Assembly: GCA_022478985.1 (NCBI GenBank)
Contig: JAKSZP010002665.1
Coordinates: 124,001 to 188,000 of the forward strand
Source of the DNA: Massospora cicadina
Lineage: Eukaryota > Entomophthoromycota > Entomophthoromycetes > Entomophthorales > Entomophthoraceae
Direction: 5' to 3'
Length of the DNA stretch: 64,000 bases
Positions 1-10,286 of this stretch are shown piece by piece. Position numbers and translations under genes: made by a program. The notes beneath the pieces were generated by a model. The model worked only from the letters and a program-made list of their open reading frames with translations. It was not told the DNA's origin and searched no databases. The first letter of the stretch is position 1. Every line of letters starts with the position of its first letter.

Positions 1-169
1 AGCCTTGAGGTCCTATAATTACATTGAAGATTTATTCAATTAACTTTATTTCTCACAATATCTTTTCCTAATTTAGCTTAATTAAGGCCTTGGTACCCTA
101 TTATCTCGTTGGGGCTTTGGGGCCCTGATTTATATGGGCCAGGTTGGAGATCTCCCCCATGGCCTGACA
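1..169. repeat. LTR-like direct repeat, left copy (cut by window edge)
   Basis: This block matches 1095-1259 along its whole visible length. Shared landmarks are AAGGTCCTAT-type, CTTTTCCTAATTTAGC, GGGGCTTTGG, CCCTGATTTATA and a terminal CCCCCATGGCCTGACA (right copy CCCCCATAGCCTGACA). It ends in CA. Two bases later comes TGGTACTCCCTGCC, which could be a primer-binding site because it starts with TGG. I infer an LTR end; the 5' part lies outside the window. Confidence 0.6.
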
Positions 170-1094
170 ATTGGTACTCCCTGCCAGGTGCCCCCTAAGT
201 TCCCCGCAAGAGCTAAATCAAGGAAGGAGGAGGGCAGTCACTACCAAGGCCTTTGGCAAGAGGCTTACCCTGGGCCTAAACAACCCAGGAGGTTTGACCT
301 GGCCTGGCCCTGCCCCAAGAGGGAAAGCCAGTTTGGAAGCAGTAAGGTTATTTGGGGAGTCCCCCAGCTGGTCTTATTATGATACTGGGCAGACAAGCCC
401 AGGCTACCCTGGCCCCTGCCTCAAGAGGGCAAGCTAGGATAAGGGGGACTAAGGGCCTCAAAATATTAGCCTGGGCGGCCAAGCCCAGGTTACCAGGGTT
501 TGATCCCCAATGTTGGCTCTTTTTCTGATGCCAGGACCTAGTCCCAATGCTGGGTGCCATTCCCAATTCCAGTACCTCTTCCTGATGCCAGCTCCAGCAC
601 TAATGCCAGGTGTCATCCCCAATTCTTGAACCTCTTCCCGATGCTGGATGTCGATCCTGATGCTGGCTCTCATGCCAATGACCCCACCTCAGCTTTGACC
701 CTAGTCAAGGCTTGGAGGGGGCTCTGTCAGGATTCTCCCTATATTGGGGGAAGCCCTGACTAAGGGTCATGATCCACCTATGGATGGATGCTGGATTGGG
801 CCCACAATTAACTTGGGTTGATCCTAATCTGGAGTACCAGGGATCAGCTACAATATTATTTATTTTGATTAAAATAATGACACTGGTGACTAATGCTGAG
901 GATGTCAAACTATTTGGTTGTAGCAGAATCTCATTTTGGCACTTGCACCCCAATCATTTACCCTATTGGGACCACCAGCGAATTATGATGAGTATATGCC
1001 CACTCTTCATGTATTAATTATATTTAATTATACTTACTTGATTCTGAAATTTCCCTATCCCAAATCCCACCTTTCCCAATCCCAATTCTAGCAA
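170..1094. other. Non-coding interior between two LTR-like copies
   Basis: About 0.9 kb, GC-richer than the flanks, with no conserved protein motif in any frame. It is full of short variants of CCCAGG, GGCCTGG, CAAGAGGG and GATGCCAG. If the flanking blocks are LTRs, this is a compact non-autonomous LTR element (TRIM-like). Short open frames here overlap on both strands and look accidental. Confidence 0.4.
460..690. repeat. Imperfect short-period repeats
   Basis: Variants of GATGCCAGG, CCCAATGCTGG and CCTCTTCC(T/C)GATGC recur about every 20-40 bases, for example around 527, 550, 585, 607, 638 and 658. The array is degenerate and has no fixed unit length. I see no protein reading behind it. 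Confidence 0.45.
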
Positions 1095-1259
1095 CAAGGT
1101 CCTATATTTACCTTGAGGTTTTACTCAATAAACTACCATTTTTTGCAATCTCTTTTCCTAATTTAGCTTAATTAAGCCATGACGGCCTATTAAATCGATG
1201 GGGGCTTTGGACCCTGATTTATACAGGCTAGGATAGAGTTGATCCCCCATAGCCTGACA
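1095..1259. repeat. LTR-like direct repeat, right copy
   Basis: Second copy of the block at 1-169, clearly alignable by eye from AAGGTCCTAT to CCTGACA. After it the sequence differs from that following the left copy: here a Ty3 capsid relic begins within about 60 bases. It may therefore be the 5' LTR of that relic, the 3' LTR of the small element to its left, or both. Confidence 0.55.
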
Positions 1260-1309
1260 GAGGGTTCAACATTTGCGCAATTCTAAGCAGAATGCTAACT
1301 AACCTGGGA

Positions 1310-1560
1310 TATAATAGAACCAATTAATTGCTTTATAAAACATTATAAAGAGAATCAAAATGGTCGTTTACTAAGATTGTCCTATCTGGTGAGGGTGCCC
1401 ACAATTGGTGGGAACACAGAATTAGGCAACCAAAAACAAGATAGAATTCCAACTTGGGAGAGTTAGAATAGGTTAATCCAGAATTTATACCTGACCGCTA
1501 AGTCAAAATTATGAAATAAATTAGACATGGCCTAAACATTCCCATGTCACTCCAGTGTGT
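1310..1560 (+). pseudogene. Ty3/gypsy gag (capsid) relic
   Basis: The plus strand reads VLSGEGAHNWWEHRIRQP, then two stops, then EFIPDR and VKIMK. In Ty3/gypsy capsids the order LSG-A-NWWE, then EF---F-PD, marks the middle of the capsid domain. Here it is broken by at least four in-frame stops, so no product is expected. It lies just right of an LTR-like block at 1095-1259, the correct place for a plus-strand gag. It is opposite in strand to the RT relic that follows, so the two probably come from different insertions. Confidence 0.6.
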
Positions 1561-1849
1561 TTAACTCATAATTTTTATAATTTGGACGAAAGTAAATATA
1601 AGATTATAATTATAGATCGTGGCAGAATTAATTCAAACTGTCAGTTTGCAACCACCATTCCTAATAACTCAATTCATAGGAATTTATGAATAGAATTTGT
1701 TCCATTAATGGGACGTTACAAATCCCCTGCGGCATCTAGTTAGCTCAATTAGTCATTTGCTAGAGATTAGAGCACATTTTTGGAGGTTATTGGGAGAAAA
1801 AATCCATCTGTTAGTATCTACAAGTGAGGTCCATAGCAGAAAAAGTAAG

Positions 1850-2110
1850 TTTCAACTAACATCAGAAGAAAATAAACTATATGTGGTAGCAGGTACAAAT
1901 ACTTTTTAGTAATGGCATTGAGTCATCAATAAATTATAACAGCTCTATGCTCTCCATCTTTATTCCTGATTAGAAGCAGAGGAAAGGTATAAGGATTTTG
2001 AGAAGGAGAAATTAAATCAACTTCTAGTTTTTTATTCAATATAAACCTAGGCCTCCTTGACTTTAGAATTTTTGATAAGGTCAAGATTAATTAAGGGGAG
2101 AATCCCCAGT
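1850..2110 (-). pseudogene. Ty3/gypsy reverse transcriptase N-terminal relic (element G)
   Basis: On the minus strand the fragments PLLLIRNKDGEHRAVI and LNAITKKYLYLLPHI are visible. They correspond to the RT stretch SSP-SP-LL--KKDG--R-V-DYR-LN-IT-KD-YPLP-I that starts the finger/palm region. Key residues are eroded (the DY before LN is lost, and two stops sit there). I could not follow the palm motifs, including the catalytic DD, further left. It pairs with the protease relic at 2.8-3.5 kb on the same strand. Confidence 0.65.
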
Positions 2111-2800
2111 TTTAACCTTGTGTTGTAACCTTGTGTTGTAACCCCCTTCATTAAAGCAAAGTCTCATGGTACACTAGAGATGATAAAATATATTTCTCAA
2201 TAGGGGCTTCAGCTGTTTGTAACTGTTCAGGACTAATACACTCTATATAAAAATAAATTCAATTCTTGCAATAAAGGGATATCCTCTAATTTGAAATCGC
2301 GTAATTCTTCACAAACAAAAACAGAAAGTAATTCTTTGATAGGGAAAGGGCGCATATAAGCAATATGATTGTTTCTGTTTAAGTTCATGGTTTGATTAAT
2401 GAGGTTAGCTAAAAAAACAATGCATCTACATCTTAACTAGGATCAAAAGTACTAGGACAAAGCAGAGACTCTAAATGAGAAGGATTAATATTACTTAATA
2501 TCTCTAGCACGTGATCCTTTGTCACTTATATTTGAACTCCATATTAACTATCACTTGAGAATTAAGCGAATAGTTTTGGGTATTTAGAAATAAAGACAAT
2601 TCTTCTTCCTCACATATCGAAGGAGGAGAAAAATAGTCTAGGCACCAATATTTGATATTCAAGCCTAGTTATAGAATTAGAATTTTCTAGCAATCATATG
2701 CAATGTTTAAACCTCTCTTTTTAATAAGAACATCATTTTGATACTAGGGTCTCTGATAACCTACTAAAGGAGGTATCTATCCTTATGGATGATAATAGCT
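2111..2800 (-). other. PR-RT linker of element G, decayed
   Basis: AT-rich DNA between the protease and RT relics. The minus strand gives charged fragments such as NHIAYMRPFPIKELLSVF and ELRDFKLEDIPLLQEL that look coding in origin but match no family I know. I do not see a dUTPase here, unlike elements C and F. A perfect 13-bp tandem duplication (AACCTTGTGTTGT, 2114-2126 and 2127-2139) is present. Confidence 0.35.
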
Positions 2801-2810
2801 TCAAAAGCAG

Positions 2811-3506
2811 TCAGAAACTTCGTCCTAAGAAAAAGATCATAACAATTATATCAAGTACAACAGCTGTGGCGGTCACAACTAATTTAATAAATTGAATGGG
2901 TATGGCAGAATAAGCCCCTAAGATTTTAGTATAAGAGGGCCCAGCGTCATAACCTTGGTTATATTTTAGTAAGTAACAGTTCTGATCCTTATTATGATTC
3001 TGGATAAAATAACTTTTATTAAACAAACCATATATAGATAGTAGCTAAAATTTTTAATTGATATAATAATACTTTAACTTGAGTTACATCTTTAAAATGC
3101 GGAATTAAAAATATGGAGGAACCAATGCATTTTGTAAGATTAACAGGATAAGAGGAATTTTTATTAACTAATTCTTCCAGAGAATCAATTTCCTCAAGAG
3201 CAGAAACTAAATAGCAACTATTAAATGAGTTATAAATTTGATATTGAGGCAAGGAAGGTTCATCAGAGTAAGGAGCCTCATGCCTTATGCTGACTTCTAT
3301 TTTTGACTCATTGGCTTGTATATTCATTGTAACCTTGGAAACCACAATAATTGCATAGACCTCTTCTCTATAGGCTTATTGTTAGGGGATGTTGCATGAA
3401 TAAAATATCCAGATTTAGTTGAGGGAGAATGATACACATCTCCAATATGAATGTCCATTAGGGCCCCTTTAGTATTAAGGATTAAAGAAAATTTCCTTAT
3501 GCTCAT
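2811..3506 (-). pseudogene. Ty3 gag-PR linker and aspartic protease relic (element G)
   Basis: Read right to left: a linker with SLEELVNKNSSYPVN, then the back half of a retroviral-type aspartic protease with AGPSYTKILGAYSAIPIQF. The same layout occurs in element E (AGAHISKLLGAYSTLPL) and element D (AGPDITISCGAYNVLPI), and the linker resembles SLEELLNKILDEVN of element D. The catalytic D(S/T)G is not recognisable. The 5' side is cut by LINE-3, whose left TSD begins at 3513. Non-functional. Confidence 0.55.
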
Positions 3507-3512
3507 GGAATA

Positions 3513-3530
3513 AAAAAATACTTGTTGTCA
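3513..3530. repeat. Target-site duplication of LINE-3, left
   Basis: AAAAAATACTTGTTGTCA, matching 5239-5256 (AAAAAATAGTTGTTGTCA) with one mismatch in 18 bases. Confidence 0.85.
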
Positions 3531-5110
3531 CGGGCATAATCGCGCAAGGCCAGCCCCCAGTCAAGATAAAAGCCTTTGCAAATGACTGCATGACAGGTAT
3601 AGCTAACAGCAGTGACACCCAACAGTTGGAACGCACCCTAGAGGAATACTCCATTGTAAGTAATGCATCTCTTAATAAACGGAAAACTAAAATAATCCTC
3701 CTTGGCAAATACATCAATAACTGGACCACATCCCCCAATACACACAACCCAAGATGAAAAAGACCACTCATCCTACCCTTTGCATTACCCCACCACCACC
3801 CCTGTCCACCACCTTGGGATATGGCTGGAAACAGGGGGGTATGTAAATGAGATGACTGAAAATAATCTATTACAACGGGTATCCAACCAAATCGCCTCAC
3901 TCAAGGGCAGAACCCTGGGGCTAATGGGACAATTGGCAGTTGCCAACTAGCTCATACTCCCAATGCTGTGGTTCCCAGCACATGCAATCACCTTTTTCCC
4001 ACCTTCATAATGTCAATCTATGCGCTCATCCAGGGCTTGCTGTGGCCTAGATCCCGTCCACCCGTACAGGTGGAAATGCTATATGGTCCACGCTCTCACA
4101 GAGGCATTGGCTAAATAGACTTTGAGGACATGCCAACCACATCTCGGGCACCTGGATAAAGGAAGTGCTAACCCCAGACCCCCACAACAGCACTGGTCCA
4201 GGGCAGTGAGGGCCAACTTGTGCAGGCACTAAAAATACCTAACCTGCACAACCCATCCAGCTTACTAATGTACCTCGCTGACTGCCCTAATTCAACGGGC
4301 CTGAATGGAACCCCCCTCACTTTAAACGCCTCCTTCAAGCCATCTGCTGTATGAATGGACTGTCGCTACCACTGGCACTGTGCAGGGAAGGGGACAGCCC
4401 AGATCCCACTTCATGATACAAAAGCCAAAAGACCACCCCCACAAAGAAATACTTGCTATGACCTGGACCATCGCCAGAATCAACTACTTAGATGCTTTGG
4501 ACATCCCCTATGACCTAGCCACACAGAAGGCAATATGGAGGATGATGCATCATCCACTCCTCCAGCTGAGGGTAAGAGCCAACGCCTGGCGCTGCCTGAG
4601 AAGGACCTATAGAATGGCGGACTGCACCCACTCCCTCCATGCAACCTGCGCAGTATGTGGAGGAGAGGGCTCCCTACACCACCGCTTAGAAACCTGCCCC
4701 CATCCAGAGCTATATGGCGAGAAGTTGCGCGCCTGCTCAAGATTCAAGACAACCAGGATTTCTCCATCTTTAGGAGCCTCCTCGCGCTCTTGCTTGTGTC
4801 CACACTCCCATCTACCCTCCGCTCCCTGTTGATACCCATCACAATGTGGACAATCCACATTATTGCCTTGGATGCATTCAATGGCACGGTCCCTACCATC
4901 CATGGGTTATCAATAGGTTCCACGTCCACTTACTGGAGCACTTCCAAGCCTGGCTCTATGGGTATATGAAGCCAAGGCAGCAGATACTCATAGAGTTATG
5001 TTTCCCACTCTGGTTCCTCCACATGGACCCCTTCCCCCACACCTGCTCCATAGCAGGGGCAACCCCCTCGGAGTAGCACACCAATCCCTTCATACCTGGC
5101 GGTTCCAGCT
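3531..5110 (+). pseudogene. ORF2 fragment (RT core end to C-terminus) of LINE-3
   Basis: The reading starts just before the RT box AFANDCMTG (usual FADD; here the first catalytic Asp is Asn). SNASLNKRKTKIILLG follows, then the thumb region ANAWRCLRRTYRMADCT, the zinc knuckle CAVCGGEGSLHHRLETCP (C-x2-C, H, C) and a C-terminal ITMWTIHIIALDAFNGT. Several frameshifts and stops split it. The zinc knuckle keeps its His, which LINE-1 and LINE-2 have replaced with Tyr, so this copy preserves the ancestral form. Not functional. Confidence 0.8.
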
Positions 5111-5238
5111 GACAACAGGGGTAACCTGTGTACCTCAGGGTGCTCAATCCTCTCTAATCATCGCTTTTCTTCACTTCCTCCCCATTTTTACACATACATT
5201 GGTACTGCCCATCCCCTGGTCGGCTTTCCTTGGTTAGT
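3531..5238 (+). mobile_element. LINE-3: 5'-truncated L1/Tx1-like LINE, diverged subfamily
   Basis: A GC-richer 1.7-kb insert, plus strand, flanked by an 18-bp TSD. It contains only the 3' part of ORF2, from the RT catalytic region onward, and the 3' UTR. That is the usual outcome of incomplete target-primed reverse transcription. It is homologous to the 3' third of LINE-1 and LINE-2 (shared C-terminal zinc knuckle, WTIH motif and 3' end GGTCGGCTTTCC versus GGTTGGCCTTCC) but clearly divergent. It interrupts element G between the protease linker and the sequence at 5257. Confidence 0.88.
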
Positions 5239-5256
5239 AAAAAATAGTTGTTGTCA
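5239..5256. repeat. Target-site duplication of LINE-3, right
   Basis: AAAAAATAGTTGTTGTCA; pairs with 3513-3530. No poly(A) tail separates it from the element. Confidence 0.85.
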
Positions 5257-6130
5257 AGTAGATAAATCATTTACCACGGCAGAAATAGCATATCCAAAGT
5301 AAGGAGATTACAAGTTACTAAGGTTTGAGCACCATAATAAAATTGTAAAGAAAATATTTTTATTAGTTCTCCACAGTTAATTGGAATACCCTTAAAGACT
5401 TATTTCTAGTTAGACAGGATTAATTCACTTCCAAAACTCTTGATAAGGGAAGTTTTAACCTGAGCCCAAGAGATACAAGCTTTTAGATTAGGTGCTATAA
5501 TAATTGGGGAAGTTACTTGTATGCAGGAAGAAAAGTGTTGAGATTATTGATAGTTGGTAGCACCATCCGTAGCTATTTCAAATTTAGTATAAATGATTGT
5601 ATACTTCCTCCATTAGTGGAGTCATAATTGTCCTTAAGTGTGAGTATAATCCAGAGGATTCATTAGTCACTACATGAACAGCTGGATTAATTGATGGTTC
5701 ATGTTAGGAGGGTTCAGTTTTGGATCAAATTGATTTTTGAAAAAAGTGTGGTCAATTTGTTGGCGTAATTAACAAAATTATTTTATTATTGGAGAGCCCA
5801 TTAATTTATATGATCTACTAAAGGATGAGGTTCACCTTTTACATTAAGATTGAGCATTTCATTCTGCTTATTTCTCAAGTATCCCACATTAGCATATAAA
5901 TAACCAATAGAGGCATTTAGAAAGTTAACTTGTCTTTATTAAGCTGTTTGGTACTGTTCACAGAGAGGATGAGAATTTCCTATTACAGCTAACAAGTTGA
6001 GAAGGACTGTTTAGTATCAAGAGACTGACCCTCCAAGATTAACAAACATCATCAAGGTATCACTATTATTTGGCTTTCCAAAGGATGAACTGATTAAGTT
6101 AGATGATTAACTTATTCAAAATTGGGAAGC
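5257..6130. other. AT-rich DNA, probable remainder of element G; no gene resolved
   Basis: This continues the sequence interrupted by LINE-3 and would be the gag side of element G. Minus-strand translation gives only short stop-rich fragments without a convincing capsid or zinc-knuckle motif. I call no gene. Confidence 0.3.
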
Positions 6131-6300
6131 ATAATTGACAATCCCGGTGGTCCTGGGTCATGGCAACCAGCTGTACTGGTGAGACCACTAAGTCCCCTAG
6201 GACCAGATGGTCCAGAACCGTAGATGGGGAACTATGTGGTTTCCAGGTGGACCTTCAGCCCAAAAGGGCCATCCCTATCAGCTTTGAGACTAGCAGATTG
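6130..6300. other. Gly/Pro-rich codon stretch
   Basis: A GC-richer patch that reads Gly/Pro-rich on both strands: plus NPGGPGS, PLGPDGPEP and SPKGPS; minus GPSGPRGLSGLT. The N-termini of fungal Ty3 Gag proteins often carry Pro/Gly-rich linkers, so it may be a gag fragment on the plus strand. A collagen-like reading on the minus strand is equally short. Function undecided. Confidence 0.25.
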
Positions 6301-7429
6301 ACTAAATTATCCATCTAAATTCCAAGTTTTTGATTATGTTAACGTTCCTGTTGTTGTGAGTGAGCTCTGAGTGCACTTTCAAAATTATTAATTCAAAGTT
6401 TACAGGGGTTAATCTCTGCTTTAACCTATTGAGCTAATCTTTCCCACAAATATCCAGCAACACCACTATTGATTCAGGCGATTTGGTCTTTTGTAAATTA
6501 GCTATCACCTATCTATTGCTTATAATGGCTTTTCAATTGTCTTGGACACATTTGGAGGTAATTGAAAGAAAGACTAACCAGCTGAGAATGAAGTAGTTGG
6601 GACAGCGAGAATTTACATTGTATCTCTTGGTAGTGTAATACCAATATTTGGATCAAGATATGAATAGAGGTATGTACATAATGTTGGAGATAATTCTTAA
6701 TTTGATCCAGTCCCATCTCATTGTTGCCAATATACCAATTTGATATAAATGCATCATAGTAGAAGTACTATAGAGACTTGGCTTGTTTAGAACGACCGCC
6801 TGTAAGAAGAGTCTCTACTAGTAATTGCTAATAAGCAGCAGCGACATCAGATAATTGAATTTGATTTATAAAATTACCAGGTTTGTCAATAGAAAAACAT
6901 TTATATACGAAATTGAATCTCATTAATACTTAAAGAGGCGTTTCCCATTAATTAGTATTCACCCTCTGTGTAATACTCATTGACTACTCATAAAATTAGT
7001 TTTGCTTTAATTTCATGGTTGTTAATCATGGTTTCTCTGAGAGCCTTGAAGTAAAACTGGCAGAAAGCACAATCATTTTATTCGCGCTGAATTCCAGGTT
7101 AAGGTACTTCAAAAGCATTGATTTTATCTAAATAAAAATTCTAGCAACTTTTTAGTGAGATTTCTTGTTAATAAATTAACAATAAAACATCAATTTATTA
7201 AGTTAAATAAAAACTGATATATATTAAAAATATTTTTATCAAGATCAAAAATTTATAGCATGTGATTTAATATTTTTAGGTGATCAACATGTCACTGATG
7301 AGGGAAGATCTTTATCTTTGATGGAAGATCAGTAACGTCCTTTCTTATATAAGTTGACTCTAATCAAACAAATTTTTAAATGTTAAAAGAGTTTCTTTTG
7401 TCATAATATTCATGTGAAATGGAGTTCCC
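6301..7429. other. AT-rich unresolved DNA
   Basis: No conserved domain, repeat or structural RNA found on either strand. The longest open frame (6513-6716, minus) has no recognisable motif and the composition of random AT-rich sequence. Confidence 0.4.
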
Positions 7430-7760
7430 ATTAGGTAATGGAGAATCAGTATTTTTAAATGTTAATCATTGGAACAATAAGACCAAATTTAGGGGAGTTA
7501 AGGTTGGATTCAGAAAATTCCTTGACTTTTCTGACAGAGGCCCTCATGATTAAGGGAGGCTTTTTTCTAGAGGGTCAGAAAATATTGGATGCATTGGGGA
7601 GAAAGCATGTATAGGATTAGTAGAAATTCTGGATGCACTATCATACTAACAGACTATTTATATGATAAACAGTCAGGCATAACTGTAAGGTATGTCATTA
7701 CGCACCAATGGGAGTTCCTTTAAGCTATAGAGAGGTAGGTACTTGAGCTCAAGTCGTTAA
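7430..7760. repeat. Repeat Y, copy 1
   Basis: Alignable with 29280-29650. Landmarks are GTAGAAATTCTGGATGCACTATC (other copy GTAATTCTGGCGGCACTATC), ATGGGAGTTC and AGAGAGGTAGGTAC (other copy AGAGAGGTAGGCAC). It lies just left of repeat X copy 1. No protein reading. Confidence 0.55.
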
Positions 7761-7959
7761 AAAAATGTAATGCTATTATTTGATAAACTAGTTGTGGCAT
7801 CGCCCTTATATGATAGAGGCACCAGCAGGCAGTAGCGGAAGCAAGGGTAGAGGGTAATGGCAGGCAATAAAACACAGGAACCAGGTCCACAAACAGAAAT
7901 TTTCCATTACTTTGGTAGCTTAGGGACACTGCAGTGGCCATCTGAAAGCAACTTTTTGT

Positions 7960-8720
7960 GTTTTTGTGGGCACTATTACTGTTACAGTTGACGCTTGAGC
8001 ACTAAACTTTAGCAATCACAGGTAAGGTTTCATTATTTAAAAGGTAATCTGTATGATAACAGAAACCTGAAAAAATGTAATAATTCCCAATGTTGTCAAT
8101 CTAAAGCTTTCATTTAAAAAGTAAAAATAATGTACATCATAGTATCTGTTACTGATTATAAGAAAAGGGAGTGTGAATAGTCTTCTTAGTCATGCTGTAG
8201 AAAATAGATCCAGAAAAAATGACTTGACAATTCCTAAATTCCTTCTTTATAAACCTATACAAATCCTGGGTTCTAATTGGTATCAGATACTAGGTATCCA
8301 AACTAATGTTAGAAATAATATCTATTGTAGAATTGTTTGTAAAAGAGATAATTAAATTGAATAATGAAAAATTTTAAATCAATGCAAGGGAAAGGCAGGT
8401 ATAATAAACTATCACAGCAATGGAATTTTCAGCGGCGTTGTGGGTAGAGAAACGATTATATATAAATTAATTCAATTGCCACAGCTACAAGGATAGGTAA
8501 ATCATAGTACATCATGAATTCAGGGTTTGCGCTGGTAGGGTGGTGAGATAAGGATTGTAGCATTTAGTAGTACTAATAGTTGATGATGGTGATAATAAAC
8601 ATAGTTTAATATGGCAGATGAAGTATGTCAGATTAACATTGTGTGGAAAGGCAACGATTATCAAAGCCTCATTATAGATATGAGCTAATTTATAATATAA
8701 AATAGTTCATTCATATGGGT
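7960..8720. repeat. Repeat X, copy 1 (degenerate, LTR-like)
   Basis: About 0.75 kb alignable with 28300-29080 and, in two pieces, 29950-30300 plus 35622-36010. Landmarks are AATCACAGGTAAG, TATCTGTTACTGAT, AGCGGCGTTGTGG, ATTGCCACAGCT, GGTAAATCATAGTACAT and TTTGCGCTGGTA. Length, multiplicity and lack of coding suggest an LTR, but I cannot define exact ends. Confidence 0.6.
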
Positions 8721-9970
8721 GGTCAATTCAAATTACTACATTTCCTCTTTTCTCACTTTACCAAACATTTTAGGACAAAAATGAGTGGGTTTCTGTTAAT
8801 TTTGCCAGAGGTTGCAAGTGACTTGACACATATACAGATACCTTTAAGAGATAATAACATGCAAATATTTTAAATCCTGCTCACTTAATTAGTAAGATAG
8901 TTTAGACATAATATTCTCAATATTGCCAAGTGCTTATAGCACTCTCACCGTTTGGAGCTCACATGGCACAGGATTAGTTACATGACTCTTTGGTCTCTAC
9001 TAAGAATTTTCTCTTACCAATTGGGAACATTTTTCAGACGCAGGAATAATACAAGCTTGATATTCCTTCTAGTAGCTTTTAGACACTCTTATCATAAATT
9101 TACACTCCAATGGTGTTCACCAGATAAAAAGATATGAGGTGATGGGATAAGATACTTACTAGTGAAGATATATTCTTCATCTTATATTTTTTCACCTTCT
9201 GTTTTTTACTTTTTGTAACTGTCCATGAGCTGATATTGTAACCTCAAGAGCATCTCTTGGTTAAAACTAATCTGTTAGATGAGTTCATAATTGCAATCCT
9301 CCTTGCTTTAGAAATGTATTAAAATTAATTTAACATGTCAGTTTGGCCTTTGAATTGACTTATAAATTGTTTAAGCCTAATTGTAGGCAACATACTATAA
9401 TAATTATGAGGATAAAAGATAAAATATGCAGCACAAATATTTAATTGCTACAAGATTGTCAATTAAAACTACATCATATAGCTGATGAACAATTATAATC
9501 TGTGAAATTATTGAATATGAAAGTTGTCATATCCCTAATTAGGACGCTGGCAGGCCTCTTGATAGCACTAAGCACTCCCTAGTTGAGCTGTCCATATGTA
9601 AGTGCATATTGTTCTAATTATAAATATCAGCATACAATTTCAACAGAATTTATAAAAACTGACTTATATTAACTAAGAACAACTTATTAAGTGCTGTTAG
9701 AAACACGTTTTATGTCCAAGCGAGTCACATAATCAGACAACTTTTTGTTTAAGTTAGTTGTAGCATAACTAATTAGGAAGTGTGTGATAAATAAGGGCTA
9801 TTTCAGGGTAGATTACTATCTATGATCGTTTTATTTAATCAAGAAGGATCAAAGGATCCATCAATAGTGGGAATTGTTCAGAATGGATGGTTTCTTATAT
9901 GGTTTTTTATCTGAGTCACCTACCAAAATCTAACATTTATCCCATATGAGTAGAAAGTAAGCCCTGAAAA
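8720..9970. repeat. Repeat Z, copy 1
   Basis: About 1.2 kb colinear with 24360-25560. Shared pieces include GAGGTTGCAAGTGA-TTGACA, CTCAATATTGC, CCGTTTGGAGCTCACA-GGCACA, TAGTTACATGACT, AATAAGGGC and AAAGG(G)ATCCATCAATA. No protein motif seen. It continues into the LINE-1 insertion site. Confidence 0.6.
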
Positions 9971-10037
9971 TCCCTAAAATAATTAACAATGTTTGTCAAC
10001 AGTTACCTTAACAATCAACATCATGTTAGGAATCATA

Positions 10038-10052
10038 GTCCTGAGAATTGTT
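10038..10052. repeat. Target-site duplication of LINE-1, 3' side
   Basis: TAGTCCTGAGAATTG; matches 15311-15325 (TAGTCCTGATGATTG) with two mismatches in 15. Confidence 0.85.
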
Positions 10053-10286
10053 TATTGTGGGGAAGGCCGACCATGGGATGGACACTTCTGAATATGACTC
10101 AGACGAGACAAAACTTAGTACCAGGGGAGGCACCCCAGAGAAGCGATGCTATCTCTTGTTGCCAGCGGGAACGCCACTTATGGGAAGGGGAGAGAACGTG
10201 TGTAGGGGACGTAGCCACTATTGAGCACATGTGGAGGAATGAGTCTGATTTGATGAACAGACTGGGAACCAGGAGGAGACCAGCTG
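10053..10286 (-). other. 3' UTR of LINE-1
   Basis: This follows the ORF2 terminus (...FGYLPPRR stop, at 10287). It ends with GGCCTTCCCCACAATAAA, so AATAAA forms the extreme 3' end. LINE-2 has the same UTR. Confidence 0.7.
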
